Origin: G963667975 sp963677395
Lineage (GTDB): Bacteria; Bacteroidota; Bacteroidia; Bacteroidales; G963667975
DNA length: 64,000 nt
NCBI GenBank assembly: GCA_963677395.2
Contig: OY781965.2
Location: forward strand, 1,240,001-1,304,000
Reading direction: 5' to 3'
In this document: one piece after another, positions 8,602-18,243 of the stretch
Layout of the letters: each line of letters begins with the position of its first letter
Position numbering within the stretch: position 1 is the stretch's first letter
Notes under the pieces: generated by a model
Told to the model about the DNA's origin: nothing
Database searches by the model: none
What the model saw: the letters and a program-made list of their open reading frames with translations, nothing else
Position numbers and translations under genes: made by a program

Positions 8602-9225
8602 ATGGAAGAAAAAGAAAAATATATACTTGAGCAAGCGAAGATACTTTTTTACCGGTATGGTGTAAAAAGTGTTTCGATGGATGACTTGGCACGACATGCC
8701 GGAGTCAGTAAAAAAACCTTGTATGAGTATTTTTGCGACAAAACTGATATCATCAAGCGGGTTCTTGAAATGCATTGTCAGATTCAGCAAGAAAAAATAC
8801 ACTCCGTAGGTTGTAGCCACCTCAACTCAATTGATGTTTTAATTGCAGTTACTGAATTTATTGTTGCTGAAATTAAAGACACTAACCCGGCATTCATTTA
8901 CGATTTGAATAAGTACTACCCCGAAATAATGCGCACATTTGTTGAAGGCAAGAATAAATTTGTACATGATTGCATAATACAAAATTTGCATTGCGGTATT
9001 AAAGAAGGATTGTACCGAACCGATATGAATCAGGATATCATTGCACTGATTTACACTTCACGAATGAATACCCTTGCTCAGGATGAAGTGATGAAATTTC
9101 AGGACTTTTCCTACGCAGATGTAGTAAAAGAACTTATGCTTTATCACATAAGAGGAATCTCAAGTGCAAAAGGCATAAAATACTACGAAGAGAAAATTAA
9201 AAATGAAACACCCCTTAAATCTTAA
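8602..9225 (+). CDS. TetR/AcrR-family transcriptional regulator
   Basis: A 207-residue regulator. The N-terminal helix-turn-helix is clear: ILEQAKILFYRYGVKSVSMD, then DLARHAGVSKKTLYEYFCDK, followed by an alpha-helical ligand-binding domain with no recognisable ligand signature. It is the first gene of an operon with tolC, adaptor and RND pump genes (6-bp gap to tolC), the usual arrangement for a local repressor induced by a pump substrate. A perfect inverted repeat in its promoter is the probable operator. Confidence 0.9.
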   Translation: MEEKEKYILEQAKILFYRYGVKSVSMDDLARHAGVSKKTLYEYFCDKTDIIKRVLEMHCQIQQEKIHSVGCSHLNSIDVLIAVTEFIVAEIKDTNPAFIYDLNKYYPEIMRTFVEGKNKFVHDCIIQNLHCGIKEGLYRTDMNQDIIALIYTSRMNTLAQDEVMKFQDFSYADVVKELMLYHIRGISSAKGIKYYEEKIKNETPLKS

Positions 9226-9231
9226 ATCGAT

Positions 9232-10656
9232 ATGAAACACACTCGCAAAGCTATTACGCTTACGATGCTGGTAATTCTTTTGTTTTTTCAAAACCAATTA
9301 AATGCGCAGAATAATCAATCTGGTGCTTTTTCATTAAAGGAAGCCCAGGAATTTGCTGTAAAGAACAGCTATTCTACTCAGAACAGTACCTATGATATAG
9401 ATGCTGCCAAGAAAAAAATATGGGAAACTACAGCAATTGGATTGCCTCAGGTAAGTGGAAGCATTCAGTATCAAAACATGCTCGATATTCCTACAACATT
9501 ATTGCCCGATTTTATTAGTCCGTCAATTTATGGAGTATTGATAAAAGAAGGAGTAAGAGATGCAAACGGAAATCCGATTACGATGCCTCAGGGTGGAAGT
9601 CAATTGTTTCCTGCAAAATTTGGAACTCAACATAATACAACCTGGGGAATTTCGGCATCTCAATTGATATTTAACGGATCTTATATTGTTGGACTTCAGG
9701 CTTCAAGAGTATTTCTTGAGCTCTCGAAAAACAAACTGGAAAAATCGGAAAACGATATTCGAGAATCAGTAAGTCAAAGTTATTGTCTGGTTCTTGTGTT
9801 ACAGGAAAGCCAACAAATATTGGATTCTACACTAAAGAACATCAATCGCTTACTCTATGAATCAAAAGAAACATTAAAGCAAGGATTGGTTGAAGAGATT
9901 AGTGTTGACCAAATTCAATTGAATGTATCCAATATTTCGAATATGGTAAGCTCACTCAAACGTCAGCGTGATGCTGCTGAAAAACTTCTGAAGTTCCAAA
10001 TGGGAATTGATGTAGATGCTCCTATTACCCTGAAAGATAACCTGGGAAATATCCTGAATCAATCAAAACCGGAATCGGTTCTGGGTACAAAATTTGATAT
10101 TACCCGAAATGCAGAATTCAAACTAATGAAAACTCAGGAAGAGCTTTCAAAACTCAATCTAAAAAATGCTCAGGCATCATTTCTCCCTACTGTTTCTGCC
10201 TTTTTCAGCTATCAGAAAAAGGCAATGGGTGATAACTTTGATGTATTTAAATCGAGTACAAGCTGGTATCCTACTACTGTTGTAGGATTGAACATAGATA
10301 TTCCGATATTTTCATCAGGATCAAGAATTTCAAAAGTTAAACAAGCCAAAATTGCCTATTTACAAACTCAGGTTTCGCGTAAACAGGTTGAACAAGGATT
10401 ATTAATGCAGGAGTTTCAGGCTCGTAATGAGTACAATAATACATTGGAAACTTATTACAAAGAGAAAGATAATCTGGCATTGGCAACAAAAATCTACAAT
10501 ATCACTACTGTTAAATACACCGAAGGGGTTGCCAGCAGCATGGAGTTAACCAATGCTCAAAATCAATTCCTTTCAACGGAACAGAGTTATTATAGTGCAA
10601 TCAATTCATTGATAGCAGCAAAAAGTAAACTCGACAAAATTTTAAATATAAAATAA
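9232..10656 (+). CDS. TolC-family outer-membrane factor of an RND efflux system
   Basis: A 474-residue protein with a signal peptide ending near LNAQ, then GAFSLKEAQEFAVKNSYSTQNS, and two OEP repeats with a C-terminal VKYTEGVASSMELTNAQNQFL segment typical of TolC helices. It forms the outer-membrane exit duct. It lies between tetR (6-bp gap) and the adaptor gene, whose possible first ATG overlaps this stop (TAATG). It is a different paralogue from the TolC at 4483-5925. Confidence 0.92.
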   Translation: MKHTRKAITLTMLVILLFFQNQLNAQNNQSGAFSLKEAQEFAVKNSYSTQNSTYDIDAAKKKIWETTAIGLPQVSGSIQYQNMLDIPTTLLPDFISPSIYGVLIKEGVRDANGNPITMPQGGSQLFPAKFGTQHNTTWGISASQLIFNGSYIVGLQASRVFLELSKNKLEKSENDIRESVSQSYCLVLVLQESQQILDSTLKNINRLLYESKETLKQGLVEEISVDQIQLNVSNISNMVSSLKRQRDAAEKLLKFQMGIDVDAPITLKDNLGNILNQSKPESVLGTKFDITRNAEFKLMKTQEELSKLNLKNAQASFLPTVSAFFSYQKKAMGDNFDVFKSSTSWYPTTVVGLNIDIPIFSSGSRISKVKQAKIAYLQTQVSRKQVEQGLLMQEFQARNEYNNTLETYYKEKDNLALATKIYNITTVKYTEGVASSMELTNAQNQFLSTEQSYYSAINSLIAAKSKLDKILNIK

Positions 10657-10682
10657 TGTATAATCCAGATAATAAATATACT

Positions 10683-11780
10683 ATGAAAAGAAATTTGTTT
10701 CTCATCGCTATTCTTCTGTTTGCATTTGCCTGTAAAAATGGAGAAACCGATAAAAAAGCCAAACTCGAAAAATTAATTAAGCAACGAGATGAGCTTACAC
10801 AGGAAATCAATAAACTGAAGCTCGAAGTTGGAAGTGACTCTTCTGACAAAAAAATGTTTTTTGTTTCTGTAAGTGACGTTCAGCTTACTGAGTTTAATCA
10901 CTACATCGAAGTTCAGGGTAAAGTGGACGGTGATCAGAATATTGCGGTTCCTCCAAAACAACCAGGAGTAGTAACTACTGTTTATGTAAAAGAAGGAGAT
11001 GCTGTTCGCAAAGGTCAGGTTTTAGCAGAACTGGACAATCAGGTGTTTAAGCAAAGTATTGCCGAACTTCAAAATCAACTTGATTTTGCAAACAATCTTT
11101 ATCTGAAACAAAAAAACCTTTGGGATAAAAAAATTGGTTCTGAAGTACAATACCTCACTGCGAAGAATAACAAAGAATCTTTGGAAAAGAAAATGCAAAC
11201 CATGAAAGATCAGCTTGACCAAACCCGCATAATTGCACCGATTAATGGCACCGTAGAAGAGGTGAACCTGAAAGAAGGAGAAATGGCTGCTGCCGGATTT
11301 CCTGCATTCAGAGTTGTAAACTTTTCAAGCATTAAAGTGAAAGCAGAAGTTGCCGAATCGTATGGTCTTCGTGTTAAAAAAGGAGATAAAGTGTATGTTA
11401 AATTCCCTGATTTAGACAAAGATATCGAGTCTCCTGTAACGTTTGCAAGTCGTTTTATCAATCCAACAAACCGTACTTTTACAATAGAAACAAAGCTTAG
11501 TGGTGGAAGTGTAAACTATCGTGCAAATATGATCGCTCAGGTAAAATTGAACGATTATAAAAAGAAAAACGTAGTTGTAATTCCGGTAAATGCTGTTGAT
11601 CAAAACAATGGAAAGAGCTTTGTGTATATCGCAACTAATGGCAAAGCCAAGAAAGTGGAAATTCAATCCGGGCAATCTTATAATGGTAATCTGGAAGTAA
11701 TTTCTGGGATTAAGGCTGGAGATAAGCTGATTGTGAATGGATTTCAGGGGATAGAAGACGGCGATTCAATTAAATTTTAA
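10683..11780 (+). CDS. RND periplasmic adaptor lipoprotein
   Basis: A 365-residue membrane fusion protein. I chose the ATG at 10683 because it gives a proper lipoprotein signal, MKRNLFLIAILLFAFAC, with Cys17 as the lipid anchor; the ATG at 10656 overlaps the tolC stop and adds nine residues. A short coiled coil near residue 25-50 (LEKLIKQRDELTQEINKLKLE) is followed by the lipoyl halves (TVYVKEGDAVRKGQVLAELD; IIAPINGTVEEVNLKEGEMA), an alpha hairpin and membrane-proximal beta domains. It links the inner-membrane RND pump to TolC. Confidence 0.92.
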   Translation: MKRNLFLIAILLFAFACKNGETDKKAKLEKLIKQRDELTQEINKLKLEVGSDSSDKKMFFVSVSDVQLTEFNHYIEVQGKVDGDQNIAVPPKQPGVVTTVYVKEGDAVRKGQVLAELDNQVFKQSIAELQNQLDFANNLYLKQKNLWDKKIGSEVQYLTAKNNKESLEKKMQTMKDQLDQTRIIAPINGTVEEVNLKEGEMAAAGFPAFRVVNFSSIKVKAEVAESYGLRVKKGDKVYVKFPDLDKDIESPVTFASRFINPTNRTFTIETKLSGGSVNYRANMIAQVKLNDYKKKNVVVIPVNAVDQNNGKSFVYIATNGKAKKVEIQSGQSYNGNLEVISGIKAGDKLIVNGFQGIEDGDSIKF

Positions 11781-11816
11781 TCATCAACTCAGTAATCATT
11801 AAATAAGATAGAGTTT

Positions 11817-14800
11817 ATGAAGCTTCATAAGAAAAAAGAATTTTTTGGAACCAGTTGGGCGATCGATAATAAAACCAGTATTTATGTATTGATTTTTATT
11901 ATTTCGGCTTTTGGGATGATTAACTACTATTCTATCCCCAAAGAGCAATTTCCCGAATTGGTGATTCCAACCATGATAGTAAGTACTGTGTATCCGGGAA
12001 GTTCTCCGGTTGACATGGAAAACCTTGTAACCCGCCCTATTGAAAAGAATCTGAAATCGATTAATGGTGTAAAGAAAATTACCAGTAATTCTATTCAGGA
12101 CTTTTCAATTATCATCATCGAATTCAATACGAATGTAAAGGTTGAAGATGCCAAGCAGAAGGTAAAAGACGCGGTTGATAAGTCGAAGTCGGATTTGCCA
12201 AACGATTTACCGAAAGATCCTTCTGTGATGGATGTCGATTTCTCGGAAATTCCGATTATGAATATCAATCTTTCGGGCGATTATGATTTAAGTAAGCTGA
12301 AACGATATGCAGAAGATCTTCAGGATGAAATAGAGTCACTCAAAGAAATTACCCGTGTTGACATTATTGGTGCACTTGATCGCGAAATTCAGATCAACGT
12401 GGATATGTATAAAATGCAGGCTGCGGGAGCTACTTTCTCTGATATTGAACGTGCAATTTCAAGTGAAAACCATACTATTTCCGGAGGTTCTGTTGATTTA
12501 CAGGGTATGCGACGTACGATCCGTATTACCGGTGAATTTAAAGATATGGAAACCATCCGCAATATTGTACTCACTGCCTCAAGCGGCGCATTGGTTTCGT
12601 TAAAAGATATTGCTGAAATAAAAGATGACTATAAAGAACGCGAAAGCTACGCACGTCTTGGCGGACAAAATGTTATCACACTCAACGTTATCAAGAAAAG
12701 TGGTGAAAATCTTTTGGATGCTTCTGATCAGATAAAAACAATTATCGAAAAAATGAAGGAGAGCAAACTTCCTTCAAAACTTAACATCACCCTTACAGGC
12801 GATATGTCGCGCTATACGAAAACAACGTTGTTTGACCTTAATAACACAATCATCATTGGGTTCCTTTTGGTAACAATTGTTTTGATGTTTTTTATGGGAT
12901 TAACCAACGCGATATTTGTCGGGTTATCTGTTCCGCTTTCGATGGCACTGGCATACATTGTTTTGCCCGGAATTGATTTTACGATGAATATGCTGGTAAT
13001 GTTTGCTTTCATTTTTGCGCTGGGAATTGTTGTGGATGACGCAATTGTAGTTATTGAAAATACTCACCGTATCTTTAAGCAGGGAAGAGGAAAACTATCA
13101 ATTGTTCAGGCTGCAAAAGAGGCTGCCGGCGAAGTATTCGCTCCCATTTTGTCGGGAACATTAACAACATTGGCTCCTTTCTTCCCGTTAGCATTCTGGC
13201 CGGGTGTTGTTGGTAAATTTATGTTCTTTATTCCGGTAACGCTAATCCTTACATTATTTGCATCATTGATTGTTGCATATATCTTTAATCCGATTTTTGC
13301 AGTAGATTTTATGAAACATGATGATGATGAATCACATAAGCCTACTAAAAAAAGACTATTTGTGATTGGAGGAATGTTTGTCGGAATAGGTCTTCTGCTT
13401 CACTTGCTTGGACTACGCTTTATTGCAAACCTGGCAATTTTTATCGGGGTATCTTACGTATTGCATAATTTATATTTTGTAAATGTGCTTCATAATTTTC
13501 AGCATAATTATATTCCCCGTATGATGAATGCTTACGAAAGAGTATTGCGCTATGTATTGAAAGGCCACCGCCCTTATGCATTATTGTTGGGATTGGTTGC
13601 TCTTTTTATCGTAACGCTTTTTATTGCCGGAATTGCAAAGCCGAAGGTCGTATTCTTTCCCGAAAATCAGCCTAACTACATCAATGCATTCATAAAACTT
13701 CCGGTTGGTACAGATGTAAAAGCTACAGACTCTGTTGCTCGTATTGTAGAAAGCCGTATCAATAAACTGGTTGAAAAAGATAAAGAGATGGTTGAGTCTA
13801 TTGTGACAAATGTTGCCGTAGGTGCATCAGAAGAGATGTTTGGAAACAAATCTACCTCGTCGCATTTGGCAAAAGTTACGGTAAATTTTGTTGAATTTTC
13901 AAAACGACATGGAAAATCGACCACCGACATATTGAACCTGATTCGTGGCAATCTGAAAGGAATTCCTGCTGCTGAAATTACCGTGGAAAAGAATCAAAAC
14001 GGGCCTCCTACGGGAAAACCAATCAATATTGAAATCAGCGGAGAAAATATTGAAGAGTTGGTCGCTTCGGCTGATAAACTTAAAAAATATATCGGTTCCT
14101 TGGGTATTGGCGGTATCGAAGAGTTGAAATCTGATTTTGATTTAACCAAACCAGAAATAGTGATTGATATTGATCGTACACGTGCCAATTATGAAGGTTT
14201 GTCAACCGGACAAATTGGAATGGAAATTCGTACAGCAATCTTCGGAAAAGAAGCTTCCAAATATCGGGATGGAGAAGATCAGTTCCCGATTCAGATTCGC
14301 TATGCCGCTGACCAACGTGATAATGTAGATCAGGTTTTGAATCACATCATAACTTATCGCGATATGAATACGGGCCGTTTGCGTCATATCCCTATTTCGG
14401 CAGTTGCAAAAATCAAATATGGAAACTCCTACGGGGGGATAAATCGTAAAAATCTGAAGCGTGTAATTACCGTTTCATCCAACGTCCTTTCGGGTTATAC
14501 AGCAAATGAAATCATCCCCAAAATCAAACAGGCATTGCCAAACTTCCAAAAACCGGATGATATCAACATCGCAATTACCGGAGAACAGGAAGATCAGAAA
14601 GAATCTGGTGCATTTTTAAGTAAGGCTATGTTGCTTGCTCTGTTTCTCATTCTGTTTATCCTGATTACGCAGTTTAATTCTATAAGCAAACCATTAATCA
14701 TTTTAAGTGAGGTATTCTTTAGTTTGATTGGCGTATTGCTTGGCTTCATTATCTTTGATATGAGTTTCTCTGTAATCATGTCTGGAATGGGATTGGTAGC

Positions 14801-15203
14801 ACTTGCGGGTATTGTAGTTCGTAACGGTATCCTGCTGGTTGAATTCACGGATGTATTGAAAGAACAAGGCTATAAAACCCGCGAAGCAATTATCCAGGCA
14901 GGTAAAACCCGTATAACTCCGGTTATCCTTACAGCAACAGCAACTATCCTCGGTTTAATTCCGTTGGCAATTGGGTTGAACATCGACTTTATCTCGCTCT
15001 TTGCAAATCTGAACCCCCATATTCACTTTGGTGGTGACAATGTTGCGTTCTTTGGAGCATTGTCATGGACCATCATCTTTGGATTGTCGTTTGCAACCTT
15101 CCTGACGTTGGTCTTTGTTCCTGCAATGTATTTGATTGCCTATGCAATGAAAGCTCGTATGGCACATTCAAAATATTTACATAAATTTAATAGAAGGGGA
15201 TAA
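11817..15203 (+). CDS. RND-family efflux pump, inner-membrane permease
   Basis: A 1128-residue AcrB-type transporter of the HAE1-like class: first membrane helix near residues 22-40 (YVLIFIISAFGMINYYSIPK), two large periplasmic loops, and the proton-relay segment FALGIVVDDAIVVIENTHRI in TM4 with the paired aspartates. The GMGLVALAGIVVRNGILLVEF segment marks the second half. An extra hydrophobic insertion (LFVIGGMFVGIGLLLHLLGL and following, about residues 515-560) enlarges the cytoplasmic/TM6-7 linker compared with AcrB. Proton-driven export of an unknown substrate through the adaptor and TolC encoded just upstream. Confidence 0.93.
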   Translation: MKLHKKKEFFGTSWAIDNKTSIYVLIFIISAFGMINYYSIPKEQFPELVIPTMIVSTVYPGSSPVDMENLVTRPIEKNLKSINGVKKITSNSIQDFSIIIIEFNTNVKVEDAKQKVKDAVDKSKSDLPNDLPKDPSVMDVDFSEIPIMNINLSGDYDLSKLKRYAEDLQDEIESLKEITRVDIIGALDREIQINVDMYKMQAAGATFSDIERAISSENHTISGGSVDLQGMRRTIRITGEFKDMETIRNIVLTASSGALVSLKDIAEIKDDYKERESYARLGGQNVITLNVIKKSGENLLDASDQIKTIIEKMKESKLPSKLNITLTGDMSRYTKTTLFDLNNTIIIGFLLVTIVLMFFMGLTNAIFVGLSVPLSMALAYIVLPGIDFTMNMLVMFAFIFALGIVVDDAIVVIENTHRIFKQGRGKLSIVQAAKEAAGEVFAPILSGTLTTLAPFFPLAFWPGVVGKFMFFIPVTLILTLFASLIVAYIFNPIFAVDFMKHDDDESHKPTKKRLFVIGGMFVGIGLLLHLLGLRFIANLAIFIGVSYVLHNLYFVNVLHNFQHNYIPRMMNAYERVLRYVLKGHRPYALLLGLVALFIVTLFIAGIAKPKVVFFPENQPNYINAFIKLPVGTDVKATDSVARIVESRINKLVEKDKEMVESIVTNVAVGASEEMFGNKSTSSHLAKVTVNFVEFSKRHGKSTTDILNLIRGNLKGIPAAEITVEKNQNGPPTGKPINIEISGENIEELVASADKLKKYIGSLGIGGIEELKSDFDLTKPEIVIDIDRTRANYEGLSTGQIGMEIRTAIFGKEASKYRDGEDQFPIQIRYAADQRDNVDQVLNHIITYRDMNTGRLRHIPISAVAKIKYGNSYGGINRKNLKRVITVSSNVLSGYTANEIIPKIKQALPNFQKPDDINIAITGEQEDQKESGAFLSKAMLLALFLILFILITQFNSISKPLIILSEVFFSLIGVLLGFIIFDMSFSVIMSGMGLVALAGIVVRNGILLVEFTDVLKEQGYKTREAIIQAGKTRITPVILTATATILGLIPLAIGLNIDFISLFANLNPHIHFGGDNVAFFGALSWTIIFGLSFATFLTLVFVPAMYLIAYAMKARMAHSKYLHKFNRRG

Positions 15204-15237
15204 TATGGTGTAATCCCGGCAATTGAATTGCCTTTAT

Positions 15238-15317
15238 AAAAAGGCCTCGCAAGATTGAATGACTTAATTGTGTGTGATTATGCTAAGTTGTTCATGAATT
15301 GCGGGGCCTTTTTATTT
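15238..15317 (+). terminator. Terminator after the RND operon
   Basis: AAAAGGCCTCGCAA (from about 15240) pairs with TTGCGGGGCCTTTTT (15299-15313), with one G-T wobble and a long loop of about 45 nt, followed by T-rich sequence. Confidence 0.65.
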
Positions 15318-15381
15318 TGAATGTTTATGATTTCGGAGAAACAGAATTATCGGGTATTTCAAGAACCTAAATGCTTTGTTG

Positions 15382-15389
15382 TACATTTG
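15382..15389 (+). promoter_or_regulatory. -7 element for the aspartase-hydF-hydE operon
   Basis: TACATTTG followed by C matches TAnnTTTG. The probable transcript then has a leader of roughly 170 nt before the chosen start at 15566, containing a small GGCA-CTAA-TGCC hairpin (about 15429-15440). I do not recognise a riboswitch in the leader. The 15204-15565 interval holds only the terminator, this promoter and the leader. Confidence 0.45.
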
Positions 15390-15565
15390 CAAATTATACT
15401 ATGCGGGTATTATCCTAAAACCATTTCGGGCACTAATGCCGAGGAATAGAAATGTTAAAGTCAGTTGAACTTGCAAAGATTGGACTGTTCTATTTCTTCA
15501 ATCGGTATTATGGTGGAAATAGATATACTCGGTATCCAATTTGTAAAAAATTACTAGCTTCGCAC

Positions 15566-17002
15566 ATGCGAACAGAATCAGATTTTTTAGGAACAATATC
15601 TTTACCCGGTCATGCCTTGTATGGGATCCATGCATTCCGTGCAAAGGAGAATTTTCCCGATATTACACCCTTTCATTTGGAGTGGTTTCAAGCGGTTGCA
15701 TGGGTAAAGCTGGCTATTTATCAGGCATCTGCCGACTTTTTCAAAGCAGTCGAAAAGCAAGCTCCTGAGAAAGTTGCCAAACTCAATGCAATTTCATCTG
15801 AAGTTCTTGAGGTTTTGGAACAGGTTGCTTTTGAAGCAACTCAAGGAATCTATTTTGAGCATTTTATTGTTCCGGCAGTCCAGGGCGGGGCGGGCACCAG
15901 CATCAATATGAATATGAATGAGATACTGGCAAATGCAGCGCTTGTTAAACTTGGGCATAAACCCGGGGAATATCATCGGATCGACCCGATTGAGGCCGCC
16001 AATATTTTTCAGTCAACCAATGATGTAATTCCAACCTCGTTGAAGCTGGCCTCCATGTTTTTGCTTGAAAAGCTTGAAGCTACTATTAATGATGTAAGAA
16101 TCGAAACGGAACGTCTGGAACAAACTTACCGGAATGCTCTGCGTATCGGCTATACTCAGATGCAGGAAGCGGTTCCTTCGTCATGGGGAAAGTTGTTTAG
16201 TGCATATAGTGATGCTCTTTCGCGTGACTGGTGGCGCGTTTCTAAATGTTTTGAACGCATCAAGGTTGTGAATCTGGGTGGAAGTGCGATTGGAACAGGG
16301 ATTGCTGTACCGCGTTTCGTAATAATGGAATCAACACAGCGATTACAGAAACTTACCGGAATGCCGGTAACTCGTGGCGAAAATCTTATGGACGCAACCA
16401 GTAATCTTGACTCTTTTGTCGAAATTCATGCAATTCTGAAATCTCATGCCGTAAATCTTGAAAAAATGGTTTCTGATTTGCGTTTGCTGGCTTCGGATAT
16501 TGCGGCACGACATGAATTGCAGATCCCTCAAAAGCAGGTTGGAAGCTCTATTATGCCTGCAAAAGTAAATCCTGTGATTCCCGAATTTGTGATTAGTGTT
16601 GCTCATCAGGTATATGCAAATGATCAGTTGATTGCATCGCTTTCGGCACAAGGGTGCCTCGAACTAAATGCCTATCTTCCGGTTATAGGGCATGCACTAT
16701 TGCAAAGTTTAAAATTGTTAATTGCTGCAGATGATACTCTGCAAAAAAACCTTTTGCAACAATTGATTGTTCATGTAGAGAAAGCAGAAAAACAGCTTTA
16801 TCTCAGTCCGGCAATCACAACAGCTTTAACACCTTATGTAGGCTATAATCGTGCTGCCGAACTGGCAAAATATATGAAACAACATCAACTTACTGTATTT
16901 GAGGCAAATCTTCAATTAAAAGTAATGGATGCTACTGAAATAGAAACTTTGTTAAAACCCGAAAATTTATTAAAACTGGGTTATAGCATAAATGATTTGT
17001 AA
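15566..17002 (+). CDS. aspA: Aspartate ammonia-lyase-like enzyme
   Basis: A 478-residue member of the fumarase/aspartase superfamily. The start at ATG 15566 gives MRTESDFLGTISLPGHALYG, the normal family N-terminus; the open frame extends back to 15452 but the extra 38 residues have no family likeness. Features: GAGTSINMNMNEILANAAL, STNDVIPTS, and signature GSSIMPAKVNPVIPE at residues 326-340 with the catalytic Ser loop. It should convert aspartate to fumarate and ammonia in the cytoplasm. Its TAA overlaps the hydF ATG, so it is coupled to hydF and hydE. Fumarase or argininosuccinate lyase are less likely from the motif match to AspA. Confidence 0.85.
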   Translation: MRTESDFLGTISLPGHALYGIHAFRAKENFPDITPFHLEWFQAVAWVKLAIYQASADFFKAVEKQAPEKVAKLNAISSEVLEVLEQVAFEATQGIYFEHFIVPAVQGGAGTSINMNMNEILANAALVKLGHKPGEYHRIDPIEAANIFQSTNDVIPTSLKLASMFLLEKLEATINDVRIETERLEQTYRNALRIGYTQMQEAVPSSWGKLFSAYSDALSRDWWRVSKCFERIKVVNLGGSAIGTGIAVPRFVIMESTQRLQKLTGMPVTRGENLMDATSNLDSFVEIHAILKSHAVNLEKMVSDLRLLASDIAARHELQIPQKQVGSSIMPAKVNPVIPEFVISVAHQVYANDQLIASLSAQGCLELNAYLPVIGHALLQSLKLLIAADDTLQKNLLQQLIVHVEKAEKQLYLSPAITTALTPYVGYNRAAELAKYMKQHQLTVFEANLQLKVMDATEIETLLKPENLLKLGYSINDL

Positions 17003-18231
17003 TGAGTAAAGGGAGAGAAAATAAACCACATATCGGTATATTTGGGCGAAGAAACCATGGAAAAAGTTCACTGATCAATGCCTTGTCAGGTCAGGAGATA
17101 GCCATCGTTTCGGATGTTTCCGGGACTACTACGGATCCTGTAAAAAAGTCAATGGAGATTCATGGGCTGGGTCCTGTAATTCTGGTTGATACTGCCGGTA
17201 TTGATGATGAGGGAGAATTGGGTCAAAAACGTGTTGCAAAAACTCGTGAAACGCTCAAGATAATTGATGCAGCGATATTGGTAATCATTCAAAATCAGTT
17301 TGATTCTTTTGAAGAAAAACTGATTGCAGATTTCAGAGAGTACGATATCCCTTTTTTTATCCTTCAAAATAAATCTGATCTTCAAATTCTTGATACTGGA
17401 TTTGCAAAGCAACTGGAAAAGCAATATGATGCAAAAGTGTTGTCGTTCAGCTCAGTAGTAAACTCCAATGTAATACCGTTGATTCTTGAGCTAAAGCGTA
17501 TTATTCCAGAAACAGCATACAAATCAAAATCGTTGATTGGCGATTTAATTTCGTATGGTGATACAGTTTTGTTGATTACTCCCATTGACATTGAAGCCCC
17601 TGAAGGACGGTTGATCCTGCCTCAGATTCAGGTGATTCGGGATGTGCTGGATAATGATGGAATGTGTGTGGTGTGTAAAGAACGAGAAGTGGACGCTTAT
17701 ATACGTAAAATGTCGCCTAAACCAGCCCTGGTGGTTACCGACAGCCAGATATTTCTGAAAGCAGATGCTGCTGTTCCACGCGATATTCCATTGACGAGTT
17801 TTAGCATTATCCTGGCTCGGCAAAAAGGAGACTTTCCGAATTATCTGAAAGGAACACCGCATCTTGCAAACCTGAAAGACGGAGACCGGGTACTTATCCT
17901 GGAATCATGTACACACCATGTCTCCTGCGACGATATCGGACGAACCAAAATTCCGCGCTGGCTTACCAATTATGCCGGAAAAAATCTGGAATACGACGTC
18001 GTTTCAGGCTTGAACACTCTTTCACGCGATATTCGCGAGTATGCAATGGTGATTCAATGCGGAGGTTGTGTACTTACCCGAAAACAAGTGATTAACCGTT
18101 TAAAACCTGCTGTTGATGCCGGAATTCCGGTTACAAATTATGGCATGGCTATAGCCTGGGTTCATGGAATTTACCATCGTGCAATTGAGCCTTTTGTGAA
18201 ATTAAATGATTCGGGAATCGATTATCTATAA
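17002..18231 (+). CDS. hydF: [FeFe]-hydrogenase maturation GTPase HydF
   Basis: A 409-residue protein: N-terminal Ras-like GTPase with P-loop GRRNHGKSS (residues 15-23), VSGTTTDPV switch I, DTAGIDDEG Walker B and NKSD motif; a central dimerisation domain; and a C-terminal [4Fe-4S] domain with CTHH (Cys303) and CGGC (Cys353, Cys356). HydF carries the 2Fe precursor of the H-cluster and delivers it to apo-HydA. The residue before CGGC is Gln where many HydF proteins have His. It overlaps the aspartase gene at 17002 and lies 12 bp before hydE. Confidence 0.96.
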   Translation: MSKGRENKPHIGIFGRRNHGKSSLINALSGQEIAIVSDVSGTTTDPVKKSMEIHGLGPVILVDTAGIDDEGELGQKRVAKTRETLKIIDAAILVIIQNQFDSFEEKLIADFREYDIPFFILQNKSDLQILDTGFAKQLEKQYDAKVLSFSSVVNSNVIPLILELKRIIPETAYKSKSLIGDLISYGDTVLLITPIDIEAPEGRLILPQIQVIRDVLDNDGMCVVCKEREVDAYIRKMSPKPALVVTDSQIFLKADAAVPRDIPLTSFSIILARQKGDFPNYLKGTPHLANLKDGDRVLILESCTHHVSCDDIGRTKIPRWLTNYAGKNLEYDVVSGLNTLSRDIREYAMVIQCGGCVLTRKQVINRLKPAVDAGIPVTNYGMAIAWVHGIYHRAIEPFVKLNDSGIDYL

Positions 18232-18243
18232 AACAGTAAAACA

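Noticed and set aside
15452..15565. N-terminal extension of the aspartase-like gene by 38 codons
   Set aside because: The family begins at the MRTESDFLG segment; the extension is hydrophobic and aromatic without likeness to relatives, and more probably is untranslated leader.
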